This document shows positions 8,867-17,167 of a stretch of DNA of 64,000 nt, piece after piece. The notes beneath the pieces were generated by a model. That model did not search any database. It was given only the letters and a program-made list of their open reading frames with translations, and was not told where the DNA came from. Location: contig NZ_CP009245.1 of assembly GCF_001941445.1 (NCBI RefSeq), positions 1,387,992 to 1,451,991 on the forward strand, read 5' to 3'. Position 1 is the stretch's first letter; every line of letters starts with the position of its first letter. The stretch comes from Corynebacterium aquilae DSM 44791 (GTDB lineage: Bacteria; Actinomycetota; Actinomycetes; Mycobacteriales; Mycobacteriaceae). Made by a program: the position numbers and the translations under genes.

Positions 8867-8996
8867 GGCCCCCACTGGTGTTGCCCACGCCCCATCGCCC
8901 ACTACACCCAGCCGAGGTGGCAGCCACCGTTGCCGCCTGGGTGCGTGCGTTTACTGCGGAGCATTCACACACCCTGATATGTAAGGACACGGCATC

Positions 8997-9872
8997 GTGA
9001 CCCCACCCGCTCGCCGAGACGGCACACCGGATAAGCGCCCCGAGCGCAGCAAACAAAAAGCAGCAGACATCTACGTCTCCAAAGCGAAACCCGCCCGCCA
9101 CCAGCACGTTGACCGCGACCGGTCCGTGCAGCCTTCGGGCGAAGGCATCCGCCTGCAAAAAGTCCTCGCCCAAGCGGGCGTGGCTTCTCGCCGCATGGCG
9201 GAAAAACTCATTGATGACGGCCGCGTCGAAGTAGACGGCAACATCGTCACCACCCAGGGCATGCGCATCGACCCCAACACCGCCGTTGTCCGCGTCGATG
9301 GCGCCCGCGTGCGCATCAACGAGGACATGGTGTACTTCGTGCTGAACAAGCCGCGGGGCATTCACTCCACCATGAGCGATGACATGGGTCGTCCCTGCGT
9401 GGGCGACATCGTTGGCGAAAAACTCGATGCGGGACAGCGCCTGTTCCACGTCGGCCGACTCGACGCCGCCACCGAAGGTCTGCTCCTTTTGACCAACGAC
9501 GGCGGACTAGCCAACCGGCTGATGCACCCGCGCTACGAGGTGTCCAAAACCTATCTCGCCACCGTCGTTGGTGAAGCAGACCGCGAACTGATCCGCACCC
9601 TGAAAGCCGGCGTCGAACTCGACGACGGCCCCGCCAAGGCCGACTACGTGCAAATCGTCGACACCTGGCAAGGCAAATCCATCGTGCGGGTCGAACTGCA
9701 CGAAGGGCGCAAACACATTGTGCGTCGCATGCTCAAAGCGGCGGGTTTCCCCGTCGAACGCCTCGTGCGCACCAAAATCCACACTGTTCAGCTGGGTGAA
9801 CAAACACCCGGCACCATCCGAGCTCTCAACAGTGCTGAGCTCACAAGCTTGTACAAGGCGGTGGGAATGTGA
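8997..9872 (+). CDS. rluB: 23S rRNA pseudouridine synthase, RluB family
   Basis: Predicted to isomerise a uridine near the peptidyl-transferase region of 23S rRNA (U2605 in E. coli numbering for RluB). The 291-residue protein has a basic N-terminal tail of about 40 residues, an S4 RNA-binding domain ([20 protein letters not shown] onward) and a pseudouridine synthase domain with the catalytic Asp in [17 protein letters not shown]. It begins with GTG after AAGGA. Its stop overlaps the start of cmk-der by four bases, so the two are coupled. Assignment to RluB over other RsuA/RluB-type enzymes rests on neighbours and length. Confidence 0.92.
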   Translation: MTPPARRDGTPDKRPERSKQKAADIYVSKAKPARHQHVDRDRSVQPSGEGIRLQKVLAQAGVASRRMAEKLIDDGRVEVDGNIVTTQGMRIDPNTAVVRVDGARVRINEDMVYFVLNKPRGIHSTMSDDMGRPCVGDIVGEKLDAGQRLFHVGRLDAATEGLLLLTNDGGLANRLMHPRYEVSKTYLATVVGEADRELIRTLKAGVELDDGPAKADYVQIVDTWQGKSIVRVELHEGRKHIVRRMLKAAGFPVERLVRTKIHTVQLGEQTPGTIRALNSAELTSLYKAVGM

Positions 9873-12061
9873 TTTCCAACATCGATAACCAAGGTCTCCT
9901 CGTCGCCGTCGACGGGCCCAGCGGCGCCGGCAAGTCCACCGCCTGCCGAGCGGTCGCCCGCGCCCTTGACGCAAAATACCTCGACACTGGTGCCATGTAC
10001 CGCGTCGCCACCCTGCACGTGCTCAACCAGGGCATTGACCCGGCGGACACCCAGGCAGTTATTGCGGCGACCGCCCAACTGCCGCTGACCGTCAACGATG
10101 ATCCCGACTCCCGGGAAGTGCTACTCGGTGGGGTAGATGTCTCCGCTGACATCCGCACCCCCGAGGTCACCACCGCAGTGTCCGCGGTGTCCGCAATTCC
10201 GGCAGTCCGCGAAAACCTCGTCGCCGCCCAGCGCGACCTCGCCGCCCGGGCCGGACGCTGCGTGCTCGACGGCCGCGATATCGGCACCAACGTCTTCCCC
10301 GACGCGCCTGCAAAAATCTTCCTCACCGCCTCCGCGCAGGTGCGCGCCCGCCGCCGCCACAATGAGCTCGAACAAGCCGGCCATGCCATCACTTTCGAGG
10401 AGGTCCTCGCCGACGTGGAGCGCCGCGATCACCTGGACTCCACCCGCGCGACCAACCCGCTGGCGCCGGCCGACGATGCCTACCTGCTCGACAGCAGCGA
10501 CATGAGCCTTGATGAGGTCATCGCAACCATGCTGGCCATCATCGAGGACTCCTGCGAGGAGTACGCCGACAACGGTGCCGACGATGATTACGAGGAGCTC
10601 AGCGACACCGAGTACACCATCCTCGACGAATCCGACTTCGACGAGTCCGAATTCGGCGACGCCGACTTCGGTGAAGACTTCACCGAAGAGCAATGGCAGG
10701 AGATGGAAAAAGCCTTCGGCATCAACCCCGACGGCCACGTACAGGAAAACCTGTGCACCGTCGCCATCGTCGGCCGCCCCAACGTTGGTAAATCCTCCCT
10801 CGTCAACCGCTTCCTCGGACGCCGCGAAGCCGTCGTAGAGGACTTCCCCGGCGTGACCCGCGACCGCATCTCCTACATTGCAGACTGGGGCGGGCGCCGC
10901 TTCTGGGTGCAAGACACCGGCGGCTGGGACCCCGACGCCAAAGGCATCCACGGTGCAATCGCCCGCCAGGCAGAAACCGCCATGGCCACCGCAGACGTCA
11001 TCGTCTTCGTGGTCGACACCAAAGTCGGCATCACCGAAACCGACGAAGTCATGGCGCGCAAACTGCAGCGCAGCGACGTGCCCGTCATCCTCGTGGCCAA
11101 CAAGTTCGACTCCGACAGCCAATACGGCGATATGGCCGAGTTCTACGCCCTCGGCCTCGGTGACCCGTACCCCGTGTCCGCACAGCACGGCCGCGGTGGC
11201 GCAGACGTGCTGGACCAGATTCTCAAGGAATTCCCCGACAGCCCCCGCCACCCCTCCATCGTCGACGGCCCGCGCCGTGTCGCCCTGGTCGGAAAGCCCA
11301 ACGTCGGCAAGTCCTCCCTGCTCAACAAGATCTCCGGTGAGGAACGTTCCGTCGTCGACAACGTCGCCGGCACCACCGTCGACCCGGTGGACTCCCTGGT
11401 TCAACTCGACCAGCAGTTGTGGAAGTTCATCGACACCGCCGGACTGCGCCGCAAGGTGAAAAACGCCCAAGGCCACGAGTACTACGCGTCGCTGCGCACC
11501 AAGAGCGCCATTGATGCCGCCGAGGTTTGCGTGTTCATGCTCGACGCCTCAGAGCCCGTCAGTGAACAAGACCAAAAAGTCCTCAACATGATCGTCGAAT
11601 CCGGCCGCGCGCTGGTCATTGCGTTCAACAAGTGGGACCTGATGGACGAAGACCGACGAGAGCTTCTCGACCGCGAAATCGACCTGCAGCTCGCCCACAT
11701 CCCCTGGGCCCGCCGCATCAACATTTCCGCCAAGACAGGGCGTGCTCTCCAGCGTCTGGAGCCCGCCATGATTGAAGCACTCGAATCCTGGGATCAGCGC
11801 GTCACCACCGGCCAGCTCAACAACTGGTTGCGCCAAACCATCGCGCAGAACCCGCCGCCCATGCGAGGCGGCCGCCTGCCCCGAGTGCTGTTCGCAACCC
11901 AGGCATCCACCCGCCCGCCAGTGATCGTGCTGTTCACCACCGGCTTCCTGGAGGCCGGATACCGCCGCTACCTGGAGCGTCGATTCCGTGAAACCTTCGG
12001 CTTTGAAGGCTCCCCGGTGCGTATCGCCGTGCGCGTCCGTGAAAAGCGCAAGCGGAAGTAA
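9869..12061 (+). CDS. cmk-der: Fused cytidylate kinase and ribosome-assembly GTPase Der
   Basis: One 730-residue frame joins two enzymes that are separate in many bacteria. Residues 1 to about 225 are cytidylate kinase (CMP to CDP), with P-loop [17 protein letters not shown] and LDGRDIGT. A very acidic linker of about 60 residues (many Asp, Glu) follows. The rest is Der (EngA), a 50S subunit assembly factor with two GTPase domains: P-loops GRPNVGKS near residue 302 and GKPNVGKS near 474, NKFD and NKWD guanine-specificity motifs, and a basic C-terminal KH-like domain ending in KRKRK. Translation is coupled to rluB by a GTG-TGA overlap. Annotated fusions of this kind are known in Corynebacterium. 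I see no stop or frameshift between the halves. Confidence 0.93.
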   Translation: MISNIDNQGLLVAVDGPSGAGKSTACRAVARALDAKYLDTGAMYRVATLHVLNQGIDPADTQAVIAATAQLPLTVNDDPDSREVLLGGVDVSADIRTPEVTTAVSAVSAIPAVRENLVAAQRDLAARAGRCVLDGRDIGTNVFPDAPAKIFLTASAQVRARRRHNELEQAGHAITFEEVLADVERRDHLDSTRATNPLAPADDAYLLDSSDMSLDEVIATMLAIIEDSCEEYADNGADDDYEELSDTEYTILDESDFDESEFGDADFGEDFTEEQWQEMEKAFGINPDGHVQENLCTVAIVGRPNVGKSSLVNRFLGRREAVVEDFPGVTRDRISYIADWGGRRFWVQDTGGWDPDAKGIHGAIARQAETAMATADVIVFVVDTKVGITETDEVMARKLQRSDVPVILVANKFDSDSQYGDMAEFYALGLGDPYPVSAQHGRGGADVLDQILKEFPDSPRHPSIVDGPRRVALVGKPNVGKSSLLNKISGEERSVVDNVAGTTVDPVDSLVQLDQQLWKFIDTAGLRRKVKNAQGHEYYASLRTKSAIDAAEVCVFMLDASEPVSEQDQKVLNMIVESGRALVIAFNKWDLMDEDRRELLDREIDLQLAHIPWARRINISAKTGRALQRLEPAMIEALESWDQRVTTGQLNNWLRQTIAQNPPPMRGGRLPRVLFATQASTRPPVIVLFTTGFLEAGYRRYLERRFRETFGFEGSPVRIAVRVREKRKRK

Positions 12062-12074
12062 CGCACAGTAAGCG

Positions 12075-12122
12075 AAGAAGGGCTCATTTTCCGGCGATGA
12101 CACCGGAAAATGAGCCCTTCTT
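12075..12122. terminator. Strong hairpin after der
   Basis: A 20-bp perfect stem (12075-12094 with 12103-12122) around an 8-base loop follows the der stop by 13 bases. The T run after it is short. It can stop forward transcription from der and may also block read-through from the IS region on the other strand. Confidence 0.8.
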
Positions 12123-12173
12123 GCGTTGAATAGCCTGTGCGGTGAAAGCCGAAGCCAAAGCTGTGGGCGGATT

Positions 12174-12177
12174 CTAG
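12174..12177. repeat. CTAG flank, left side of the IS30 element
   Basis: Matches CTAG at 15196-15199 and is read as the target-site duplication of the IS30 element. Its complement also provides the TAG stop codon of the transposase. Confidence 0.6.
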
Positions 12178-13638
12178 CGGTCGTTGCAACAATCGTCCTG
12201 GATTAGTTTAGCCAGGCATCGTGATGGTTTTTGGTAACCGAGTGTTTTTCTGGGCCGGTCGTTGAGTTCATGAGCAACCGCGTCGAGCTCTTCTGGACCA
12301 TATACGGACAGATCAGTGCCCTTCGGGAAATACTGCCGTAGCAGCCCATTGGTGTTTTCGTTCGTACCCCGCTGCCATGGCGAACCAGGGTTACAGAAAT
12401 ACACCGGGCAGTCAGTTGCCACGGTGAACGCTTTATGACCTGCCATTTCACTGCCTTGATCCCAGGTCAATGACTGCCGCAAATGTTGTGGTAACTGCCG
12501 AATCTTTGCAATAAGTGCGTCACGGACAGCTTCAGCACTATGCCCATCTGGCAGGTGCAACAGCATGGTATACCGCGTGGTGCGTTCAACCAGTGTGCCG
12601 ATAGCTGTTTTATTACCTGCCCCCAGGATGAGATCGCCTTCCCAGTGGCCTGGTATAGCACGGTCATCAACTTCGGCAGGCCGATCAGCAATCATCACCA
12701 TGTCATCGACGAACCGTTTGCGTGGCTTGCGTTGCCCTCTTGTGACACGATGGGCTCTGCCTTGGCGCAGTGCTTGTGTAATTTCTTTGCGAAGACTGCC
12801 TCGGGCTTGGAAGTAGAGCATCTGATAGATCGTTTCATGGCACACATGCATAGTGTCATCGTCTGGATACTCCAGACGCAATTCACCAGCGATTTGTTCC
12901 GGCGAATAGCACTTGGCCAGACGCTGGTAAATCGCTTCTGCAAGCTGCGGATTGGCATCAACTTTGCGTTGTTTCGGACGCAGTCGCTTCGCCACACTTT
13001 TTCGGTGAGCATAATGCGGGCGATATAACCCAAACTCGTCACTACCACGACTTAGTTCCCTGCTGATGGTAGAGACATTGCGCCCCATCTTCCGCGCAAT
13101 TGCGCGCATTGAGTACCCCTGGCGATACAGGTCAGCGATGGTTTCGCGATCTTCAACGTGTAAAAACCTGTCGCTGATCGTCTTCTCAACTTTGTGCAAC
13201 GGTAGCTGTTGCACCGCAACTGCGACCCGACCATCGACGTACTCCAACGATTGCATAAGTCTGTTATAAAGCCTGACATCAGGCCCTGCAGGCGCAAACG
13301 GAATCCGCTTTTTGCCGACTTTGAGTAATCCTTTATCAATATCCAGTGCGCAACGCACATTGATACCGACAGCACGGGCAGCATCAGTCCGGCCCATCGC
13401 TGAGACTCGAAGCAGCAAATACGCACACCGTCGACGTGTTGCCATTGCTCGTTTTGGCAGCGGTGCTTTCTGCCAACAACCATGCGCGATACCAACGCGA
13501 TACACCGTGGACGGATTCACACCCACCAAACGAGAGATATCCATTGGTGCCTGGCCAGCACGAAACAGATCCACAATCGTGTCTACAACACCGGCAGTCG
13601 TACTGCGTTTGCTGCGGAGCGGTAAACCGAGCTCATGT

Positions 13639-13646
13639 GCGATCGC
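13639..13646. repeat. Target duplication GCGATCGC, left copy
   Basis: Eight-base duplication that also occurs at 15040-15047, flanking the IS256-type element. Joining the two sides on one copy restores the IS30 transposase frame exactly, which confirms it as the insertion scar. Eight bases is the usual IS256-family value. Confidence 0.93.
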
Positions 13647-13711
13647 GGGGTAAGCCTCAAAAAGTGTGTGTGATTCCCTGATTTTTTGTGCCCTGTACTG
13701 GGGGAATAGTG

Positions 13712-13740
13712 ATTTTATACGGTTGATGACCGTATAAAAT
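13712..13740. promoter_or_regulatory. Perfect palindrome in front of the IS256-type transposase
   Basis: ATTTTATACGGT (13712-13723) and ACCGTATAAAAT (13729-13740) form a 12-bp perfect dyad around TGATG. It contains TATAAA-like -10 sequences on both strands, so it may be the transposase promoter or operator, or a hairpin that limits translation of transcripts entering from outside. Confidence 0.5.
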
Positions 13741-13796
13741 GTGCTACCTGCTGAAATCCAACACTTTGGCATCAAGGTGTGCTATGCGCTATTTGC

Positions 13797-14972
13797 ATGT
13801 CCAAAAACCGACCTCTTTGCCCCCTCTGTGCAGGCAAAATGATAAAAAATGGCACAACAACAGCGGGCACCACCAGATGGCGCTGCAAAACCTGCGGCAT
13901 CTCAGACACAAAACGACGAACAGACGTCACTGACGCCAAATGGTTCGCCTTGTTCATCAACCATGTCACAGGCAACGCAACACGCGCTGACATCGCCAAA
14001 CGCACCAACACAAGCCTGGCAACCGTTGACCGAAAATTTCTCCCCTATTGGCTGGTGCAAGTACCAGCCAATATCGACCATCAACGTATCTACGATCAAG
14101 TCTTTCTCGATGGCACCTACCTCGCCGGCGGATGCCTGTTGATCGTGTCGACCACCAAACACATCCTGAACTGGCGCTGGTGCAAACAAGAAACCAAACA
14201 CGACTACACCGAACTGATCAAGCCACTGGCACCACCACTGATCGCCACCATCGACGGTGGTAGAGGCGCCTTTGGCGCCATCCGCGAAGTCTGGGGAACC
14301 AACACCGTCATCCAACGCTGCACCTTCCACGTCTTCAACCAAGTCAAGCGCCGAACAACCACCAGATCACGCACCCCGCAAGGCCGCCAACTCTACGCAA
14401 TAGCCAAACAACTGCCCACCATCAAAAACAAAGAACAAACCGTCCGATGGCAATACCTCCTCCACGAATTCGGCACCGTACACAAACAATGGCTCAATGA
14501 AAAAAGCATCATCATCGATGCCAACGGCAACAAGAAAGAAGAATTCACCCACTACCGAGTCCGTAAAGGCTACACAGGCCTAGTGTCACTGATACAGCGA
14601 AACCTACTGTTTCACTACATCAACCAGCCCAAAGGCATCATCGACCCAAAAAACATCAAAGCCACCACCAACTGCCTTGAAGGTGGTTTCAACGCCCCCA
14701 TCAAACGACTAGCAGACCACCACCGCGGAAGAACCGCCGAACGACAACGAACCATGATCGACTGGTGGCTCTACCTCCACACAGAACTGCCTGGCGATCC
14801 GAACAAGATCGCCAGGCAGCAACAATGGGGCCGTCACGTACTCGCCAAAGTCAAAACGGACACCCAAACAAAGCACACAGCCAACCACGACGATGGTCGA
14901 CCAGCACTCTACGACAACGCAATCGACCGAGAATACAACCACTCAGTCGGAATACGTCAAGGCCAATTCTAA
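13797..14972 (+). CDS. IS256-family (IS1249-type) transposase
   Basis: Catalyses cut-and-paste or copy-type movement of its element. The 391-residue protein opens with a zinc ribbon (Cys8, Cys11, Cys30 and Cys33 in CPLC and CKTC) and then a helix-turn-helix (TRADIAKRTNTSLATVDRKF). The catalytic domain is of MULE/DDE type: likely Asp105 in FLDGTYLAGG, Asp153 in ATIDGGRGAFG and Glu295 in NCLEGGFNAPIKR, with CTFHVFNQVKRR between. The triad is inferred from family pattern. The ATG at 13797 was chosen because the protein then opens MSKNRPLCPLC; a TTG or ATG further upstream would add only a few residues. No frameshift or internal stop is seen. Confidence 0.92.
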   Translation: MSKNRPLCPLCAGKMIKNGTTTAGTTRWRCKTCGISDTKRRTDVTDAKWFALFINHVTGNATRADIAKRTNTSLATVDRKFLPYWLVQVPANIDHQRIYDQVFLDGTYLAGGCLLIVSTTKHILNWRWCKQETKHDYTELIKPLAPPLIATIDGGRGAFGAIREVWGTNTVIQRCTFHVFNQVKRRTTTRSRTPQGRQLYAIAKQLPTIKNKEQTVRWQYLLHEFGTVHKQWLNEKSIIIDANGNKKEEFTHYRVRKGYTGLVSLIQRNLLFHYINQPKGIIDPKNIKATTNCLEGGFNAPIKRLADHHRGRTAERQRTMIDWWLYLHTELPGDPNKIARQQQWGRHVLAKVKTDTQTKHTANHDDGRPALYDNAIDREYNHSVGIRQGQF

Positions 14973-15039
14973 ACAACCCAACAAACACACCACGACACAA
15001 ACCACACCCCAAAAAAACACACTTTTTGAGGCTTAACCC

Positions 15040-15047
15040 GCGATCGC
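15040..15047. repeat. Target duplication GCGATCGC, right copy
   Basis: Partner of the copy at 13639-13646 at the right edge of the IS256-type element. Confidence 0.93.
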
Positions 15048-15195
15048 ATACGCACGAGACTGTGCCAAACCCAATTTCAAGGCCGCTGCGCGCACAGATA
15101 ATCCTTGGCCAACCGCCTGCGCCAATAACTGCGCTTGCTGATCAGTCCAGTAACCCAAAGCAAAACCTCCTGATAGGTAGGTGTTGCAACGATCA

Positions 15196-15199
15196 CTAG
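15196..15199. repeat. CTAG flank, right side of the IS30 element
   Basis: Partner of 12174-12177. An unoccupied site would read GATTCTAGAACTT across the two outer flanks. Confidence 0.6.
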
Positions 15200-15220
15200 A
15201 ACTTAAGGTGGGGGAGAAGC

Positions 15221-15260
15221 AAAGAAAAACCCGGCGGTGTATTTCTACACCGCCGGGTTT
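15221..15260 (-). terminator. Intrinsic terminator of tRNA-Pro
   Basis: A 15-bp perfect stem (15227-15241 with 15246-15260) and a 4-base loop are followed, on the reverse strand, by TTCTTT. It lies just after the tRNA 3' end and between the tRNA and the IS30 element, so IS insertion left the tRNA unit intact. Confidence 0.9.
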
Positions 15261-15264
15261 ATTG

Positions 15265-15341
<77 letters not shown>

Positions 15342-15516
15342 TGAAATTATTGCCACAAGAACACCCGGATAACTTATCCGTTCGCTCTGTGCGACTGGTA
15401 TAGGTTACAACATTGTGCTTGCTCGACCCTAATCGGCTGGTCACCGCCATGTTTGTCGCGAAAAAGGTGGCCTGGAAAGCCGTGCGAACTACATGGCGGT
15501 GGTTTATAACAGCGTT

Positions 15517-15951
15517 CTAGGCTTCGCCGATGTAGAACCAGCGTCCTGCAGCCTTGGCGAATTGGGAATGCTCCCTTTGGGAACCACGATGCTCCCCAAC
15601 CCTGTAGAAGGCTTCAAAATCCACCGAGCCGCGATCGTCGAAAGGCCCTCCAGCCGTAGTGGAGTGAATGTCGAGGCGGTAGAACACCACACTGGGATCC
15701 AGATGCAGGGTTTCCGGTGCGGTCTCCCCGAGCCAGGTAGACAGCAAGTAGTCGCTGTTGCCAACGACGAAAGCGGAAAACCGAGACCGCATCAACGCTT
15801 CAGCGGTGGGAGCGACGCTGCTACCGCAGTGAAAACGCCCGCAACACTGGCCATAGGTGTCGCCGCTGGTGCACGGACACTTGTCGGAGTCGCCGACGAC
15901 GGGAAAGCCGGCGGCGTTGAGCAGCTCGCTGGAGGAATCGGAGTCGGTCAT
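15517..15951 (-). CDS. YchJ-family (UPF0225) SEC-C motif protein
   Basis: A 144-residue protein of the YchJ family, function unknown. The N-terminal SEC-C zinc motif reads CPCTSGDTYGQCCGRFHCG, followed by the family signature AEALMRSRFSAFVV and an NTF2-like fold with VDFEAFYR and REHSQFAKAAGRWFYIGE. It is the second gene of a pair; its ATG lies three bases after the stop of the hydrolase gene. A partial inverted repeat, CACCGCCATG (15442-15451) with CATGGCGGTG (15492-15501), follows the stop and may end transcription. Known homologues have no agreed biochemical role. Confidence 0.88.
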   Translation of the reverse strand: MTDSDSSSELLNAAGFPVVGDSDKCPCTSGDTYGQCCGRFHCGSSVAPTAEALMRSRFSAFVVGNSDYLLSTWLGETAPETLHLDPSVVFYRLDIHSTTAGGPFDDRGSVDFEAFYRVGEHRGSQREHSQFAKAAGRWFYIGEA

Positions 15952-15954
15952 GTT

Positions 15955-16725
15955 TTAGTTCGTTTTCTGCACGAAGTAGGGATCCGCCCAGGTGTGGATC
16001 AACTTTGCGACCCGCTGCGCGGTGCCCTGACGGGTCACCAAGTGGTCAACCTTGTCGATCGCGACCAAAGACTTCGGGTAGCGGGCGCACATGAAAATTT
16101 TCTGGGCGTTATCAATGCCGACGGTCTGGTCAGTAGGGGAGTGCAAAATCATCAGAGGGCGACGCAGCCGGTGGATGTATTCCTCCGGGTTGATCTCTGC
16201 GAGATCTTCCAGGTAGTGCCGGGAAATCTCGATGTCGCGGCCACCGAGTGTCAAGGTGACGGAGCCGTGCTCGTCGACATCGGAAATCCGGTCGGCGAAG
16301 TGAAGCACGGCGTGTGCCGGGTCGAAGGGGGCGCCGATGGTTGCTACAGCCTTGAGCTCAGGCATGTGTGCCGCTGCCTTCAGGGCGGCGGCACCGCCCA
16401 AAGAGTGTCCAATCAACAATTGGGGAGCCTCGTGATTGAAGCGCAGCCACTCGTAGGCGGCGACCAGATCACGGACGTTTTCATTGAAGGACGTTTCGGG
16501 GAAGTTGCCCTCGGATTGACCCAAGCCCGGGTAGTCGAAGCGTAGGCAGGCAATGCCTTCGCTGGCAAGGGTTTTGCAGACACGTGCCGCGGCCGGGGTG
16601 AAGCGGGAGCCGGTGAAGCAATGCGAAAACATTGCCCACGCTTTAGGCGTGTCATCGGGCATGTCAATGGTGGCGGCCATGTTGAGGCCGGTGCTGGAGG
16701 GAACCTTCGCGCTGATGGATCGCAT
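15955..16725 (-). CDS. Alpha/beta hydrolase, stand-alone form of a hydrolase-OsmC type
   Basis: A 256-residue serine hydrolase with nucleophile elbow GHSLGGAAAL, the oxyanion region SHCFTGSR and FDYPGLGQSEGNF, and a C-terminal His in KVDHLVTRQ. The sequence closely follows the N-terminal half of proteins annotated as bifunctional alpha/beta hydrolase/OsmC, including LLIGHSLGG and ATIGAPFDPAHAV, but it stops where the OsmC peroxidase domain would begin. The ATG at 16723-16725 matches the usual N-terminus; the frame is open about 67 codons further up without family likeness. It is followed at once by the YchJ gene. Substrate unknown. Confidence 0.85.
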   Translation of the reverse strand: MRSISAKVPSSTGLNMAATIDMPDDTPKAWAMFSHCFTGSRFTPAAARVCKTLASEGIACLRFDYPGLGQSEGNFPETSFNENVRDLVAAYEWLRFNHEAPQLLIGHSLGGAAALKAAAHMPELKAVATIGAPFDPAHAVLHFADRISDVDEHGSVTLTLGGRDIEISRHYLEDLAEINPEEYIHRLRRPLMILHSPTDQTVGIDNAQKIFMCARYPKSLVAIDKVDHLVTRQGTAQRVAKLIHTWADPYFVQKTN

Positions 16726-17167
16726 TGCACCACAGTAAACCAGTGTGGCGGGCGCATGCGTAGGCCAGATTGTTAAGCTTGAGGAGGTTATCGTTTCACC
16801 CCTGCTTTCCCCACGCTTCATGCTTGGTGCGGGGGAGGAAACAATATTGACTTCAACACTGGCATTCCCCCAGGTTGTCGCCGGTTTTAGCAGGCGCTTT
16901 GGTGTTGGGTGCTCGTGGCTATGCATGGTTTGAAAAAGCCCAGATGCGTTGCCATCGTGTTAAGCCTTCAACAACCCCACGGTGGCTGTGATTTTTACCG
17001 CACATGCGGCGGGTGCGTTGTTTTTGCTGGGCATGGCGAGATGGTGTTGGAGTTTTCAAACGGGTGCCCAAGGGTATCGACTCGATGCAGCGGATGGTTT
17101 GCGCCTTAGCTGTGGCAAGAGCGCTGACGGATTCTTGCATTTTGTGAAAGGTGAGTAAACGCGGATT
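16726..17167. other. Divergent intergenic region, hydrolase to secA2
   Basis: About 440 bases between oppositely oriented genes. I see AAAGGTG some 14 bases before the secA2 ATG, an isolated TTGACT near 16848 with no good -10, and a GAGGAGG without a start codon. Two short open frames lack ribosome-binding sites and family likeness. No RNA gene or repeat is visible. Confidence 0.5.

Larger units (their letters stand above)
13647..15039 (+). mobile_element. IS256-family element of the IS1249 type
   Basis: A 1393-bp element with terminal inverted repeats: GGGGTAAGCCTCAAAAAGTG at the left and the complement of a GGGTTAAGCC-type end at the right, identical over about 23 bases apart from one position. 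The 8-bp duplication GCGATCGC borders it. It carries one intact transposase on the forward strand and a 12-bp perfect palindrome between the left end and the gene. Both ends and the gene are complete, so it looks recently active. The IS1249 label rests on recalled similarity of the transposase N-terminus and needs a search. Confidence 0.9.
12174..15158 (-). pseudogene. IS30-family transposase gene, interrupted by IS256-type insertion
   Basis: The original gene starts at a TTG (15156-15158) behind AGGAGG, runs 37 codons to 15048, and continues in frame at 13646 down to the TAG at 12174, giving 527 residues once the insert is removed. The N-terminal part has helix-turn-helix segments (GLSVRAAALKLGLAQ; GYSMRAIARKMGRNVSTISR). 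The C-terminal DDE domain has GHWEGDLILG, SLTWDQGSEMAGH and GTNENTNGLLRQYFPKG, all typical of IS30. The insertion lies at codon 38-40 (Ala-Ile-Ala), so the catalytic part is intact but has lost its native start. A chimeric frame open back to 13775 could still be translated from a start inside the inserted IS. Confidence 0.9.
12178..15195 (-). mobile_element. IS30-family element, split by a second IS
   Basis: The element runs between ends that match as inverted repeats: GGTCGTTGCAACA at the left (12179-12191) and the complement of TGTTGCAACGATC at the right (15182-15194). CTAG flanks both sides (12174-12177 and 15196-15199) and looks like the target duplication. Removing the inner IS and one copy of its 8-bp duplication leaves about 1617 bp, which suits IS30-family size. 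It carries one transposase gene on the reverse strand, now interrupted. The right end lies just beyond the terminator of tRNA-Pro. Family assignment rests on the transposase; the duplication length is inferred. Confidence 0.85.

Noticed and set aside
16909-17109. Short forward open frame before secA2
   Set aside because: No ribosome-binding site, Cys- and Gly-rich composition without a pattern, and no family likeness.
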